From contig CALFXL010000060.1 in assembly GCA_937958045.1 (NCBI GenBank), forward strand, positions 1-64,000: a DNA stretch of 64,000 nucleotides, written 5' to 3'. The DNA is from an uncultured Opitutaceae bacterium (GTDB lineage: Bacteria > Verrucomicrobiota > Verrucomicrobiia > Opitutales > Opitutaceae). Under the pieces are notes generated by a model, which made no database searches, was not told the origin of the DNA, and was given only the letters and a program-made list of their open reading frames with translations. How positions within the stretch are numbered: position 1 is the stretch's first letter; each line of letters starts with the position of its first letter. A program made the position numbers and the translations under genes. Below are positions 25,291 through 32,946 of the stretch, in pieces.

Positions 25291-26187
25291 TTAAATATAA
25301 TCAAGAAGCGAGAGGTTCAGGATTTTTGTACCGGAAGAAAGCGCGGCTTCGTAGGCGGTGGCGGTCTGGCTGAGGCGGACGAGCGTCTCGGCGAGATCGG
25401 CATCGGCTTCTTTGGAGACGAGGCTTTCGATGTTTTGGGCGCGGGTCTCCTGTTGTTTGCGGTTCACTTCGATGCGGAGCTCGACGGCACCGTGTTCGCT
25501 GAGCGCGTTGACGAGGAGATTTTCGGAGTTTTCGAGGCCGGCCTGCACAGTCGAGATGGCCGCCGGATCGCCGCTGTTGAGTGCATCGCGGAGCGCGATG
25601 AGCTGGTTCACGAACTCCACCATGCCGGTGTTGGTCTCCGGTGTAGTGCCGGGAGCAATACTGGAGTTTTCGGAAAGCTGGATCGTGCTCTGCGAGGTGT
25701 TGCCGGCGTAGGTGACGGACAGCAGGTTGCCGTCGGCGTCGCGATTGCTGTCGTCGAACGGCGGCGTGTCCACGGCGGTGCCGGAGAAAAGATAGTCGTT
25801 GCGGAAGCGCGTGTTTCCGAGCTGTACGGCCTGCTCGATGAGCTGGTTGACCTCCTTCGCGTAGGCTTTGAGCGCATCGGGGCTGGCGGCACCGGCGCCG
25901 AGGGTGACGAGTTCGCCGGCGCGGTCCGAGATGCTCTTCATCTGCTGGATGCCGGCGTAGGAGGATTGGGAAATTTCGAGCGCGCGCGTGGCGTTGCTCT
26001 GGAACTGCACGAGCTGACGACGCTCCGTCTCGAGGCTGAGGATGCGGCCGACGGCGGCGGGATCGTCCTCGGGATTAAAGATGCGCTGGTTGGTGGCCGC
26101 CTGGGTCTGCAAGAACGACTGGCGCCGGCTCAGCTTGTTGATGTGGACGAGCACGGATTCGGATGCGGTGTTGGTGGCGATGCGCAT
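25291..26187 (-). CDS. flgL: flagellar hook-associated protein FlgL (HAP3)
   Basis: The 298-residue protein forms the distal hook-filament junction. It has flagellin-like ends with the FlgL pattern: MRIATNTASESVLVHINKLS, QTQAATNQRIFNPEDDPAAV and the central phrase TRFRNDYLFSGTAVDTPPFD, which is typical of FlgL. The C-terminus ends SQTATAYEAALSSGTKILNL, then SLLDYI. It is exported by the flagellar type III apparatus, probably with FlgN encoded upstream. It lies 52 bases after flgK. Length is near the family mean of about 300. Confidence 0.95.
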   Translation of the reverse strand: MRIATNTASESVLVHINKLSRRQSFLQTQAATNQRIFNPEDDPAAVGRILSLETERRQLVQFQSNATRALEISQSSYAGIQQMKSISDRAGELVTLGAGAASPDALKAYAKEVNQLIEQAVQLGNTRFRNDYLFSGTAVDTPPFDDSNRDADGNLLSVTYAGNTSQSTIQLSENSSIAPGTTPETNTGMVEFVNQLIALRDALNSGDPAAISTVQAGLENSENLLVNALSEHGAVELRIEVNRKQQETRAQNIESLVSKEADADLAETLVRLSQTATAYEAALSSGTKILNLSLLDYI

Positions 26188-26239
26188 GGTGGGAAGTTTC
26201 GTTGATGGGCAGGAGCGTTCAGGGCGCGGTTAAGAGAGA

Positions 26240-27658
26240 TCAGACGCCGAGGCGATTGACGACAGTATCGAGCAGTTCGTCGATCACATTGATGACGCGA
26301 GACGACGCCTGAAAGGAACGTTGGAATTTCATCAAGTCGGTCAGTTCTTCGTCGAGCGACACACCGCTCACGGCGTCGCGCTGCGTGCGCACGAGCGTCT
26401 CGATGTTGGCCTGCTCGGTGACGCGGGCATTCGCCGTCGAGAGCGCCTGGCCGAAGTTGGCGACCGTGGTGGAGAAATACTGGCTGAACGTGCCGTCGAT
26501 GGCGTCGCCGCCAGCGGTGGAGAAACTCTTGTTGGCGAGATTGGCGACGGCGGTGGCGATGTCGTTATCGCCCGCGGCGCCGGTCGGCGTGGTGGCGCGA
26601 AGCGTCGAGGCATTGAGACCGGCGGCCACGGAGATCGTGCCCGCGGAGAGTCCCGCCGGATCGAAGAACGAACCGCCGGAAGGCGCGTAGGCGTCGTTGA
26701 CCGCGGTGACGAGCTGACGCGAAAGCGCATCGAGGCTGTCGCGCAATTCTTGGACGCCGGTGTCGCGCGCGAGGATCGCGCCTTGCACGGAGCCGCCCGT
26801 GAGCGCGAGCGCGACAGGCGGATTGCCACCGGTGACGGTCGAACCGTTGAGCGAGAGCGAGCCGGTGACGTTGGCGAGGTCGACCAGCATCACGGGATTG
26901 CCGGAGCCATCGCGCGTGAAGACCTGCATCTGGCCGGAGCCGGCGGGATCGGGCTGCGTTTCGATGGAGATTTTTTTGCCGAGTTGTTCGAGCAAGGCCT
27001 GGCGCTGGTCGCGCATGTCGACGGCAGAGCCGGGCGAATTGATCTCGAAACGACCGATCTGCGAATTGAGATCGGCGATCGTCGCGAGCAGGCGGTTGGC
27101 GTCCTGGATGTCGTTGGCGGCCTGATACGAAAGATCGGACTGAAGCTCGGAAAGGCGCGTATCCGAAAGTTTGATACGGTCGGCGAGCACGCCGGCCTTT
27201 TGGATGAGCGTTTGTTTTTCGCCGGGATCGGTCGGGCGCGCGGCGAAACTCTGGAACGCATTGAAGAAATCGCTGATCGATTCGGCGATGCCGGTGCCGG
27301 AGCTGGCGGCGCCGGAGGTGTCGGTTTCACCCGCGCGGTCGATGGTCTGACCGAGGCTCGCCTGCGCTTTTTGATACGCGGCCTGCTGGGCTTCGTAGGA
27401 AGCGAGCAGGGACTTTTCGCGCACGACCTGGCGGTCGAGGAGCGTGTCGCGGAGCTGCTGGATCTGCAGCGCCTCGATGCCGAGCGATTGCGCGCCGAGG
27501 GGCGTTTGCACCGTGCCGCGATCGCCGAAGACGATGCGCTGACGCGCGTAGTCGGCATTGTTCACGTTCGCGAGATTACGCCCCGCCGTCTCGATGGCGC
27601 GCGACTGTGCGCTCAAGGCTTTGACGCCGTTTGAAAGTGCTCCGAATAGGCCAGACAT
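26240..27658 (-). CDS. flgK: flagellar hook-associated protein FlgK (HAP1)
   Basis: The 472-residue protein has the FlgK N-terminus (LFGALSNGVKALSAQSRAIE, then GRNLANVNNADYARQRIVF). It has the conserved LRDTLLDRQVVREKS and the C-terminal block EELTDLMKFQRSFQASSRVI, which ends INVIDELLDTVVNRLGV. It forms the first hook-filament junction ring and is exported with chaperone FlgN. It is shorter than the enterobacterial protein (about 547), reflecting a smaller central domain. It lies between flgN and flgL, the usual order. Confidence 0.95.
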   Translation of the reverse strand: MSGLFGALSNGVKALSAQSRAIETAGRNLANVNNADYARQRIVFGDRGTVQTPLGAQSLGIEALQIQQLRDTLLDRQVVREKSLLASYEAQQAAYQKAQASLGQTIDRAGETDTSGAASSGTGIAESISDFFNAFQSFAARPTDPGEKQTLIQKAGVLADRIKLSDTRLSELQSDLSYQAANDIQDANRLLATIADLNSQIGRFEINSPGSAVDMRDQRQALLEQLGKKISIETQPDPAGSGQMQVFTRDGSGNPVMLVDLANVTGSLSLNGSTVTGGNPPVALALTGGSVQGAILARDTGVQELRDSLDALSRQLVTAVNDAYAPSGGSFFDPAGLSAGTISVAAGLNASTLRATTPTGAAGDNDIATAVANLANKSFSTAGGDAIDGTFSQYFSTTVANFGQALSTANARVTEQANIETLVRTQRDAVSGVSLDEELTDLMKFQRSFQASSRVINVIDELLDTVVNRLGV

Positions 27659-27685
27659 AACCGATAAAAACGAAGGTGAACCCGC

Positions 27686-28174
27686 TTAACCTGCGGCCTG
27701 CCAAGCGGAGGCGACCGCGGGCGCGACGGCGCCGGTGGGAGAATAGGTTTTGGTGAAGCGATCGGGTCGAAGCGTGCGCAACAGTTCCTGATGCGCTTCG
27801 ACGGTGCGCGAGAGCAGCACTTGGTTGTGACGCGCGCCGCGGCGGACGCGATGGATGAGATGATTGATCTCGTCGATGAGCGCGTGGAGGAGCGGCCGCA
27901 CCTCGGCCGGGAAATGCGGGAGCATTTGACGGAGGGTGAGCTGGGGATCCACGGAGATGGACTCCGCAAAGCGCCGCACGGCATCCTCGCGATGCTCGCG
28001 GACTTCTTGCGCGATGCGGGTGCGTTCCTCGAGAGCCGAGGCGAGCGCGAGCACGGCATCGGCGTCACGACGCAGGAGGTTGAGCTGTTGCTCCTCGAAG
28101 AGAGAGAGGAGCGTGCCGTATTCCTGCAGCTCGTTGCGCAGGCACTCGGCAATAAATTCCCAGGAAGTACTCAC
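27686..28174 (-). CDS. flgN: FlgN-like flagellar export chaperone
   Basis: The 162-residue, all-helical product has the FlgN pattern: an N-terminal helix (LRNELQEYGTLLSLFEEQQL), a heptad-rich middle (LEERTRIAQEVREHREDAV) and a late helix with RHNQVLLSRTVEAHQELLRT. The tail is disordered. FlgN binds the C-terminal helices of FlgK and FlgL and delivers them to the export gate. The identity rests mainly on its position directly before flgK and on the helical profile; sequence conservation in the family is weak. Spacing to the rod-binding protein gene is 2 bases. Confidence 0.8.
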   Translation of the reverse strand: MSTSWEFIAECLRNELQEYGTLLSLFEEQQLNLLRRDADAVLALASALEERTRIAQEVREHREDAVRRFAESISVDPQLTLRQMLPHFPAEVRPLLHALIDEINHLIHRVRRGARHNQVLLSRTVEAHQELLRTLRPDRFTKTYSPTGAVAPAVASAWQAAG

Positions 28175-28176
28175 GG

Positions 28177-28578
28177 TTAAGAAGAAATTTCAGGTTTGGG
28201 GAGAGACTTGGACGTCGGCGCGGCCGCTATCGCGGAAGCGGGCGCGAGCTGTTGTTCGAGCATGCGGCCGAGACCGATGCCACCGCCGCGCGCGAGGTTG
28301 TCGGCGAGGACTTCAGTGAGCATGTGGCCGTAGATGCCGCCACCGGACGCGGTGGACGAAGAACCGCCGATACCGCCCGACATGATCGGCTCGATGCTGG
28401 GCGCGAGGAGCTGGCGGATGATGATGGCTTCGAATTGCGCCGCGGCCTTTTTGATATCCTCCGGCGACGGCGTATTCGATTTGGCACTACGCAGCGCGTC
28501 GAGACCCGCAGGCTCGGCATAATCGAGCGCAGCGGCAGCGCTGGCAGGCGTGTGATGACTGATGGCGGCGACGCTCAT
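28177..28578 (-). CDS. flgJ: FlgJ-type rod-binding protein (N-terminal domain only)
   Basis: The 133-residue protein has the rod-cap domain: IKKAAAQFEAIIIRQLLAP, then a Gly/Ser-rich loop and GGIYGHMLTEVLADNLARGG followed by GIGLGRMLEQQL. This is the pfam Rod-binding pattern. The C-terminal muramidase half of enterobacterial FlgJ is absent, as in many non-gammaproteobacteria, where a separate peptidoglycan hydrolase opens the wall. No such hydrolase is encoded nearby. It lies between flgI and flgN with 2-base gaps on both sides. Confidence 0.88.
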   Translation of the reverse strand: MSVAAISHHTPASAAAALDYAEPAGLDALRSAKSNTPSPEDIKKAAAQFEAIIIRQLLAPSIEPIMSGGIGGSSSTASGGGIYGHMLTEVLADNLARGGGIGLGRMLEQQLAPASAIAAAPTSKSLPKPEISS

Positions 28579-28580
28579 GA

Positions 28581-29699
28581 TCAGTTGATGACGAGTTCGG
28601 CCTGAAGAGCGCCGGAGCGCTTCAACGTCTGAAAAATGGACATCATCTCGCGGGTGGAGACGCCAAGGGCGTTGAGACCGGCGGCGAGACGGTCGATGGT
28701 CGGTTCTTCGTTCACGATGACCAAACCACCGCGGATCTCGGTGACGTCGGTCTGCGTGCCGGGCGTGACAACGGTCCGGCCCGAGTTGTTGAACGGACCA
28801 GGCTGGGAAACGGAGAGGTTCGACGCGACGGTGATCGTGAGCGAGCCGTGGCTGATCGCGACCTGCGAAACCCGCACAGTCGACGTGGCGACGATGGTGC
28901 CCGTGCGTTCATTGATCACGATGCGGGCCGGCGTATCGGCGGCGACATCGATCGAGCCGAGATCGGCGAGAAACGCGACTTCATGGCCGGCGTAGTGCTC
29001 GGGCAAAGTCACGTCGATGCTCGCGGCATCGCGCGCGGTGGCGGCTTCGGGGAAAATAGCGTTGATCGCGCGCGCCATGCGCGCGGCGGAGGTGAAATCG
29101 GGATTGTGCAATTGCAGCGAGAGACGGCCGTCGCGCACGAAGCTGGCGGGAATCTCGCGTTCGACGATCGCGCCATTGCTGATCGAGCCGACCGTCGGGT
29201 GGTTCTTTTGCACGGTGGCGCCACCGGGACCGCCGGTGCCGCCGATGAAACCGCCCACAGCGATCGGGCCTTGCGCGACCGCGTACACGCGACCATCAGC
29301 GCCGACCAACGGCGTTTGCAGGAGCACGCCGCCCTGGAGCGATTTCGCATCGCCGAGCGACGCCACGGTGACGTCGATGCGGCTGCCGTTTTTCATGAAC
29401 GCGCCGATGTCGGCCGTGACCATGACGGCGGCGACGTTCTTGGCCTTCACCTGATCGGGCGAAACGGTGATGCCGTAGCGCTGAAGCGTGTTGGCGACAG
29501 AGCGCAGCGTGGTGATGGCGTTGCTGTCGCCATCGCCCGCGAGACCCACGACGAGACCGTAGCCGACGAGCTGATTATCGCGACCGCCTTCGACCTGCGT
29601 GAGGTCTTTCACACGCGCGGCGTGAAGCGACGGCGCGACCACGGCGAGGCCGAAAACGAGGCGTATCCAAAATTTGGTGACGAAAGACGTGCGACGCAT
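28581..29699 (-). CDS. flgI: flagellar P-ring protein FlgI
   Basis: The 372-residue protein has a cleaved signal (IRLVFGLAVVAPSLHA) and family blocks throughout: ARVKDLTQVEGGRDNQLVGY, GLAGDGDSNAITTLRSVANT, QVKAKNVAAVMVTADIGAF, GGVLLQTPLVGADGRVYAVA and the closing LAAGLNALGVSTREMMSIFQ with LKRSGALQAELVI. It assembles the P-ring around the rod in the peptidoglycan layer, with FlgA as chaperone. I chose the ATG at 29699. The same frame is open further upstream but only as shadow of flgH. Length equals the family norm (about 365). Confidence 0.97.
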   Translation of the reverse strand: MRRTSFVTKFWIRLVFGLAVVAPSLHAARVKDLTQVEGGRDNQLVGYGLVVGLAGDGDSNAITTLRSVANTLQRYGITVSPDQVKAKNVAAVMVTADIGAFMKNGSRIDVTVASLGDAKSLQGGVLLQTPLVGADGRVYAVAQGPIAVGGFIGGTGGPGGATVQKNHPTVGSISNGAIVEREIPASFVRDGRLSLQLHNPDFTSAARMARAINAIFPEAATARDAASIDVTLPEHYAGHEVAFLADLGSIDVAADTPARIVINERTGTIVATSTVRVSQVAISHGSLTITVASNLSVSQPGPFNNSGRTVVTPGTQTDVTEIRGGLVIVNEEPTIDRLAAGLNALGVSTREMMSIFQTLKRSGALQAELVIN

Positions 29700-29719
29700 G
29701 GCGGGAGTGAAGCGGGCGG

Positions 29720-30352
29720 TTAGAAAGGACGAAGTTTGTCGGCGAGTTTCAGCAACCAGCTCTTCTTCTGGGCGTCGGTGAGGCTGCCTTCGCTGATGAA
29801 CTCGATGCGCGAATCGGCGATGTTGGTGGACGCGATGGTGTTGGCGGAGCTGATGTCGTCGGGGCGGATGATGCCGTGCAGGACGATGTACTGGGTTTCG
29901 CCGGAGAACGTGACGACGCGCACGCCCTCGATCACGAGATTGCCGTTGGGCAGCACGTCGGAAACGAGCACCGCGGCGCGGGCGGAGAGACTTTGCGAGT
30001 TGGCGACCTGGCCGCCGCCCGAGAAACTGCTGCTGCCGGACATGCCGGTGGAAGGCAGCGCACCGCTGTGCGTGCCGAGCCGGCTGCCGGGGAAAAAGAA
30101 GGACGAGATGCCGGCCTCGAAGCTGCCGTCTTTGTTGGTCTTCTTGGTCTGCGAGGACTGCGTGGCGTTGGTTTCGGCGACGATGATCGTCACGATGTCG
30201 CCCACACCGGCGGCCTTGCGGTCGGCGAACATGGAGCGCTCGTTGCTCGAGGGCGCGGTCCAAAGCGAATCCGCGCGGAGACCCGCGACGGCGAAAAGGA
30301 AAAACGCGGGCAGCGCCGCGCGACGGAGGATGTGGGCAGAGGAGAAATTCAT
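29720..30352 (-). CDS. flgH: flagellar L-ring protein FlgH, apparently without a lipobox
   Basis: The 210-residue protein shows FlgH blocks: SMFADRKAAGVGDIVTIIVA followed by ETNATQSSQTKKTNKDG, NSQSLSARAAVLVSDVLPNG and NLVIEGVRVVTFSGETQYIV, then HGIIRPDDISSANTIASTNI. FlgH forms the outer-membrane bushing. Enterobacterial FlgH is a lipoprotein, but here the signal (LPAFFLFAVAGLRA) is followed by Asp-Ser and no Cys occurs at the lipobox position, so a soluble form cleaved by signal peptidase I is expected. It is 7 bases after flgA and 20 before flgI. Confidence 0.95.
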   Translation of the reverse strand: MNFSSAHILRRAALPAFFLFAVAGLRADSLWTAPSSNERSMFADRKAAGVGDIVTIIVAETNATQSSQTKKTNKDGSFEAGISSFFFPGSRLGTHSGALPSTGMSGSSSFSGGGQVANSQSLSARAAVLVSDVLPNGNLVIEGVRVVTFSGETQYIVLHGIIRPDDISSANTIASTNIADSRIEFISEGSLTDAQKKSWLLKLADKLRPF

Positions 30353-30359
30353 GGCGGGG

Positions 30360-31076
30360 TCAGAAGCGGACCAGCGCGCGGGAGTCGGCCACCACGAGCG
30401 CGTTGAATTCTTTTTTGGTATCGAGATTGCGGACCTTCACGGTATCGCCGGCGGCGCCGTTTTCCATGGCGAGCGCTTTCATGGTGATGGAGAGCGCGCC
30501 GTCGACGGCGGAGACCTCGATCACCTGACCGCGGCGCACGAGGGCGCGGCGGGAAACATCGCGCCAGGTCAGTATCCGTCCGGCGGATACATTGCGCGCG
30601 AAGATGTGATCGCGGCAGGCCTCGGTGGCGGGGATGGCATCGCGCTCGCGGAGCGCATCCACACGACGCGTATCGAGCAGCGAACCATTGAAGGGAGCAT
30701 CGCGATCGAGCGGCTGACGGGAAACCCAGACATCGCGGAGCAGTTGCGCGCGCAACACGAGCGTTTGTTCGGCGGGATCGGCCGAAGGGACGCGCACACG
30801 GAGGATCATCGAAGACGCGAGCGACGCGGGATATTCGAGGATATCTACCTCGATCGCACCGGAAGGCACGACGAGCGGGCGCAGCGATTCGAGCTGCAGC
30901 TCGCCATCCACGCGGAAATGCGCGGAGAGCTGCGCGGCGACATTTTGCAGGAGGGCGGCGCGCGCTTCGGCTGCGGCGGCTTCGGTGTTGGCCGGAGCGG
31001 CCACGACGGGGGAAAGGACGGTCCCGACGAGAAGCCCGCAGGCGAGGAGGAAAGCGAGGATGCGGATGGATTTCAT
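30360..31076 (-). CDS. flgA: flagellar P-ring assembly chaperone FlgA
   Basis: The 238-residue protein has a signal peptide (ILAFLLACGLLVGTVLSPVV) and a C-terminal SAF-like FlgA domain: RNVSAGRILTWRDVSRRALV, RRGQVIEVSAVDGALSITMK and the closing AAGDTVKVRNLDTKKEFNAL. The N-terminal part is variable, as usual in FlgA. It guides FlgI folding in the periplasm. Its start overlaps the flgG stop as TGATG, so the two are translationally coupled. Order flgG-flgA-flgH-flgI matches many alphaproteobacterial and Verrucomicrobial clusters. Confidence 0.92.
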   Translation of the reverse strand: MKSIRILAFLLACGLLVGTVLSPVVAAPANTEAAAAEARAALLQNVAAQLSAHFRVDGELQLESLRPLVVPSGAIEVDILEYPASLASSMILRVRVPSADPAEQTLVLRAQLLRDVWVSRQPLDRDAPFNGSLLDTRRVDALRERDAIPATEACRDHIFARNVSAGRILTWRDVSRRALVRRGQVIEVSAVDGALSITMKALAMENGAAGDTVKVRNLDTKKEFNALVVADSRALVRF

Positions 31077-31858
31077 CAGCGTTTGAGCTGGGCGAGGTTT
31101 TGGAGCATCTCGTCGGAAGTCTGGATCGACTTGCTGTTAATCTCGTACGCGCGCTGGGCGACGATGAGGTTCACCATTTCTTCGACGATGTTGACGTTGG
31201 ACGTTTCGATGTAGCCCTGCTTGATCTTGCCGAAACCTTGCTCGGCGGGAGCGCCGGTCTCGGGCGTACCGCTGGCGGGTGTTTCTTCGTAGAGATTGCC
31301 ACCGAGGCTGCGGAGACCCGCGGGATTGGGGAAACGCGTGAGGGTGACGCGGAACGTCTGCGTGCCATTGGGGCCCGAGTAGGTGACGTCGCCCGTATCC
31401 GAAATGCTGATATCCGTGGTGCCGTTGGGCACGGCCTGGAAGCCGCTGAGGACGGTGAGACCATCGCTCGTGACGATCTGACCGTCGGCGGAGAGTTTGA
31501 AGGCGCCGTCGCGCGTGTAGGCGATGGTGCCATCGGGACGCTGCACTTCGAAGAAACCTTCGCCCTCGACGGCGATGTCGAGTTTCTCGCCGGTCTGCGT
31601 AAGCTGGCCCTGGGTGAAAACCTTGGAGGTGGCGGCGACGCGGGAACCGTTGCCGACTTCGATGCCGGTGGGGAGGACATTGCCTCCGCCGACCTCGGCG
31701 CCAGTCGTGCGGGGCTTCTGATAAAGCAGATCCTGAAACTCGATCTTGCTGCGCTTGAAGCCGGCGGTGTTCACGTTCGCGAGGTTGTTCGCGATCGTGT
31801 TGAGGTTGTGCTGCTGGGCTTCCATGCCGGTGGCGGCGGAGTACAAGGAGAGGTTCAT
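31076..31858 (-). CDS. flgG: flagellar distal rod protein FlgG
   Basis: The 260-residue protein carries the rod/hook N-terminal motif (SLYSAATGMEAQQHNLNTIA, then NNLANVNTAGFKRSKIEFQD). It also has the FlgG-specific LLYQKPRTTGAEVGGGN and EGEGFFEVQRPDGTIAYTRD, and ends with IVEEMVNLIVAQRAYEINSK followed by IQTSDEMLQNLAQLKR. Length exactly fits FlgG (260). It forms the distal rod. It follows flgF after 44 bases and overlaps flgA. Confidence 0.97.
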   Translation of the reverse strand: MNLSLYSAATGMEAQQHNLNTIANNLANVNTAGFKRSKIEFQDLLYQKPRTTGAEVGGGNVLPTGIEVGNGSRVAATSKVFTQGQLTQTGEKLDIAVEGEGFFEVQRPDGTIAYTRDGAFKLSADGQIVTSDGLTVLSGFQAVPNGTTDISISDTGDVTYSGPNGTQTFRVTLTRFPNPAGLRSLGGNLYEETPASGTPETGAPAEQGFGKIKQGYIETSNVNIVEEMVNLIVAQRAYEINSKSIQTSDEMLQNLAQLKR

Positions 31859-31902
31859 GGCGGCGGGATTTCGTGAAGCGGGCGTGGGCGGCCGAGTGGA
31901 GC

Positions 31903-32655
31903 TCAGCCGAGTTTTTCAATAGCTTGTGCGAGGGTTTGGTCCTGCGTGGTGATCATCTTCTGGTTGGCCTCGTAAGCGCGGGCGATCTGCACGAGCGCCA
32001 CCATTTCGCGGAGCGGAGTGACATTGCTGCCTTCGAGATGGGCCTGGCGGAGATGGGGCGTTTCGACGGCGAGCGGTTCGACGCCGGGTTTGGCAATGAA
32101 AAGACCACCCGCGACCGCGGTGACCTGATCGGTGCTGGCAAAACGCTGGAGGCTCAAACGACCGATTTGCGTGTCGCCCTGCGTGAGCACGCCGTCGTGG
32201 CCGACCGAGAGCTCGCCGCCTTCGGGCAGAAGCACGATCGGGTTGCCACCTTCGCCGAGGACCGTAAGGCCGTCGCGCGTGACCAAGGTGCGCTCGGGAG
32301 AGATGTGGAACGCGCCTGCGCGTGTATAAGCGCGGGAGCCGTCGGCGAGCTGCAGTTCAAAAAAGCCTTCGCCTTCGATGGCGACGTCGAGCGGACGTCC
32401 GGTCGGATAGTTTTCGCCGGCCTGGAAATTGAGGCCGAAACTGGCCTTGGGGAAAATCGATTCGGGGCCTTCGCCGCTGCCGATGCGACCGCGCGCCGGG
32501 TCGGTCTGCACCTCGCCCATGGACACACCGGAAAATTCGATCGTGCGCTTGCGATAGCCCGTCACCTGGCTGGCGGTGATGTTTTGGGCCGTCACATCCT
32601 GCCAGCGCTCAAGCGCCGAAAGGGAAGCTGCACTTTGATACAAACCGATATTCAT
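31903..32655 (-). CDS. flgF: flagellar proximal rod protein FlgF
   Basis: The 250-residue protein is the first gene of the operon. It starts MNIGLYQSAASLSALERWQD, then VTAQNITASQVTGYRKRTIE, and has the GEGFFELQLADGSRAYTRAG block common to rod proteins. It ends VTPLREMVALVQIARAYEAN followed by QKMITTQDQTLAQAIEKLG. FlgF rather than FlgG is inferred from its partner and weaker match to the FlgG pattern. I chose the ATG at 32655, preceded by GGGGAG at a spacing of about 8. Frames open further upstream add residues without homology. A sigma-54-like site overlaps the upstream region. Confidence 0.92.
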   Translation of the reverse strand: MNIGLYQSAASLSALERWQDVTAQNITASQVTGYRKRTIEFSGVSMGEVQTDPARGRIGSGEGPESIFPKASFGLNFQAGENYPTGRPLDVAIEGEGFFELQLADGSRAYTRAGAFHISPERTLVTRDGLTVLGEGGNPIVLLPEGGELSVGHDGVLTQGDTQIGRLSLQRFASTDQVTAVAGGLFIAKPGVEPLAVETPHLRQAHLEGSNVTPLREMVALVQIARAYEANQKMITTQDQTLAQAIEKLG

Positions 32656-32671
32656 CTGGGGCATCTCCCCT

Positions 32672-32687
32672 AGCAACGCCAATGCCA
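32672..32687 (-). promoter_or_regulatory. sigma-54 (-24/-12) promoter candidate upstream of flgF
   Basis: On the minus strand the sequence TGGCATTGGCGTTGCT matches the sigma-54 consensus TGGCACG-N4-TTGCW in 10 of 12 fixed positions, with the exact GG-to-GC spacing. The predicted start of transcription would fall near 32661, only about 6 bases before the chosen flgF start and inside the apparent Shine-Dalgarno. So either the mRNA is nearly leaderless or the match is coincidental. An NtrC-family activator is encoded at 55274. Confidence 0.45.
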
Positions 32688-32946
32688 GTTTCATAACTAA
32701 CTGTTTAACAACATATTATTTGGTAGGTATTTTCCTGGGGCAAGTTTTGCCCAGTGAGGTCCCTCCCCCAGCTGGCAGCAATTGCCGCCTCCGGCGCGCG
32801 GCGGCCCTCGATTCGATGACCCGAGGCGTCGGCCCATTTTTGCACGAGCCCGGACGGGCCGGGGGAATCCAGGTTGAACTTATCCCGCCGACTCGTGTAC
32901 GCAGAGGGAGTCCGTTACGATAATCTTCAACCCCGAGCCTCCCATC

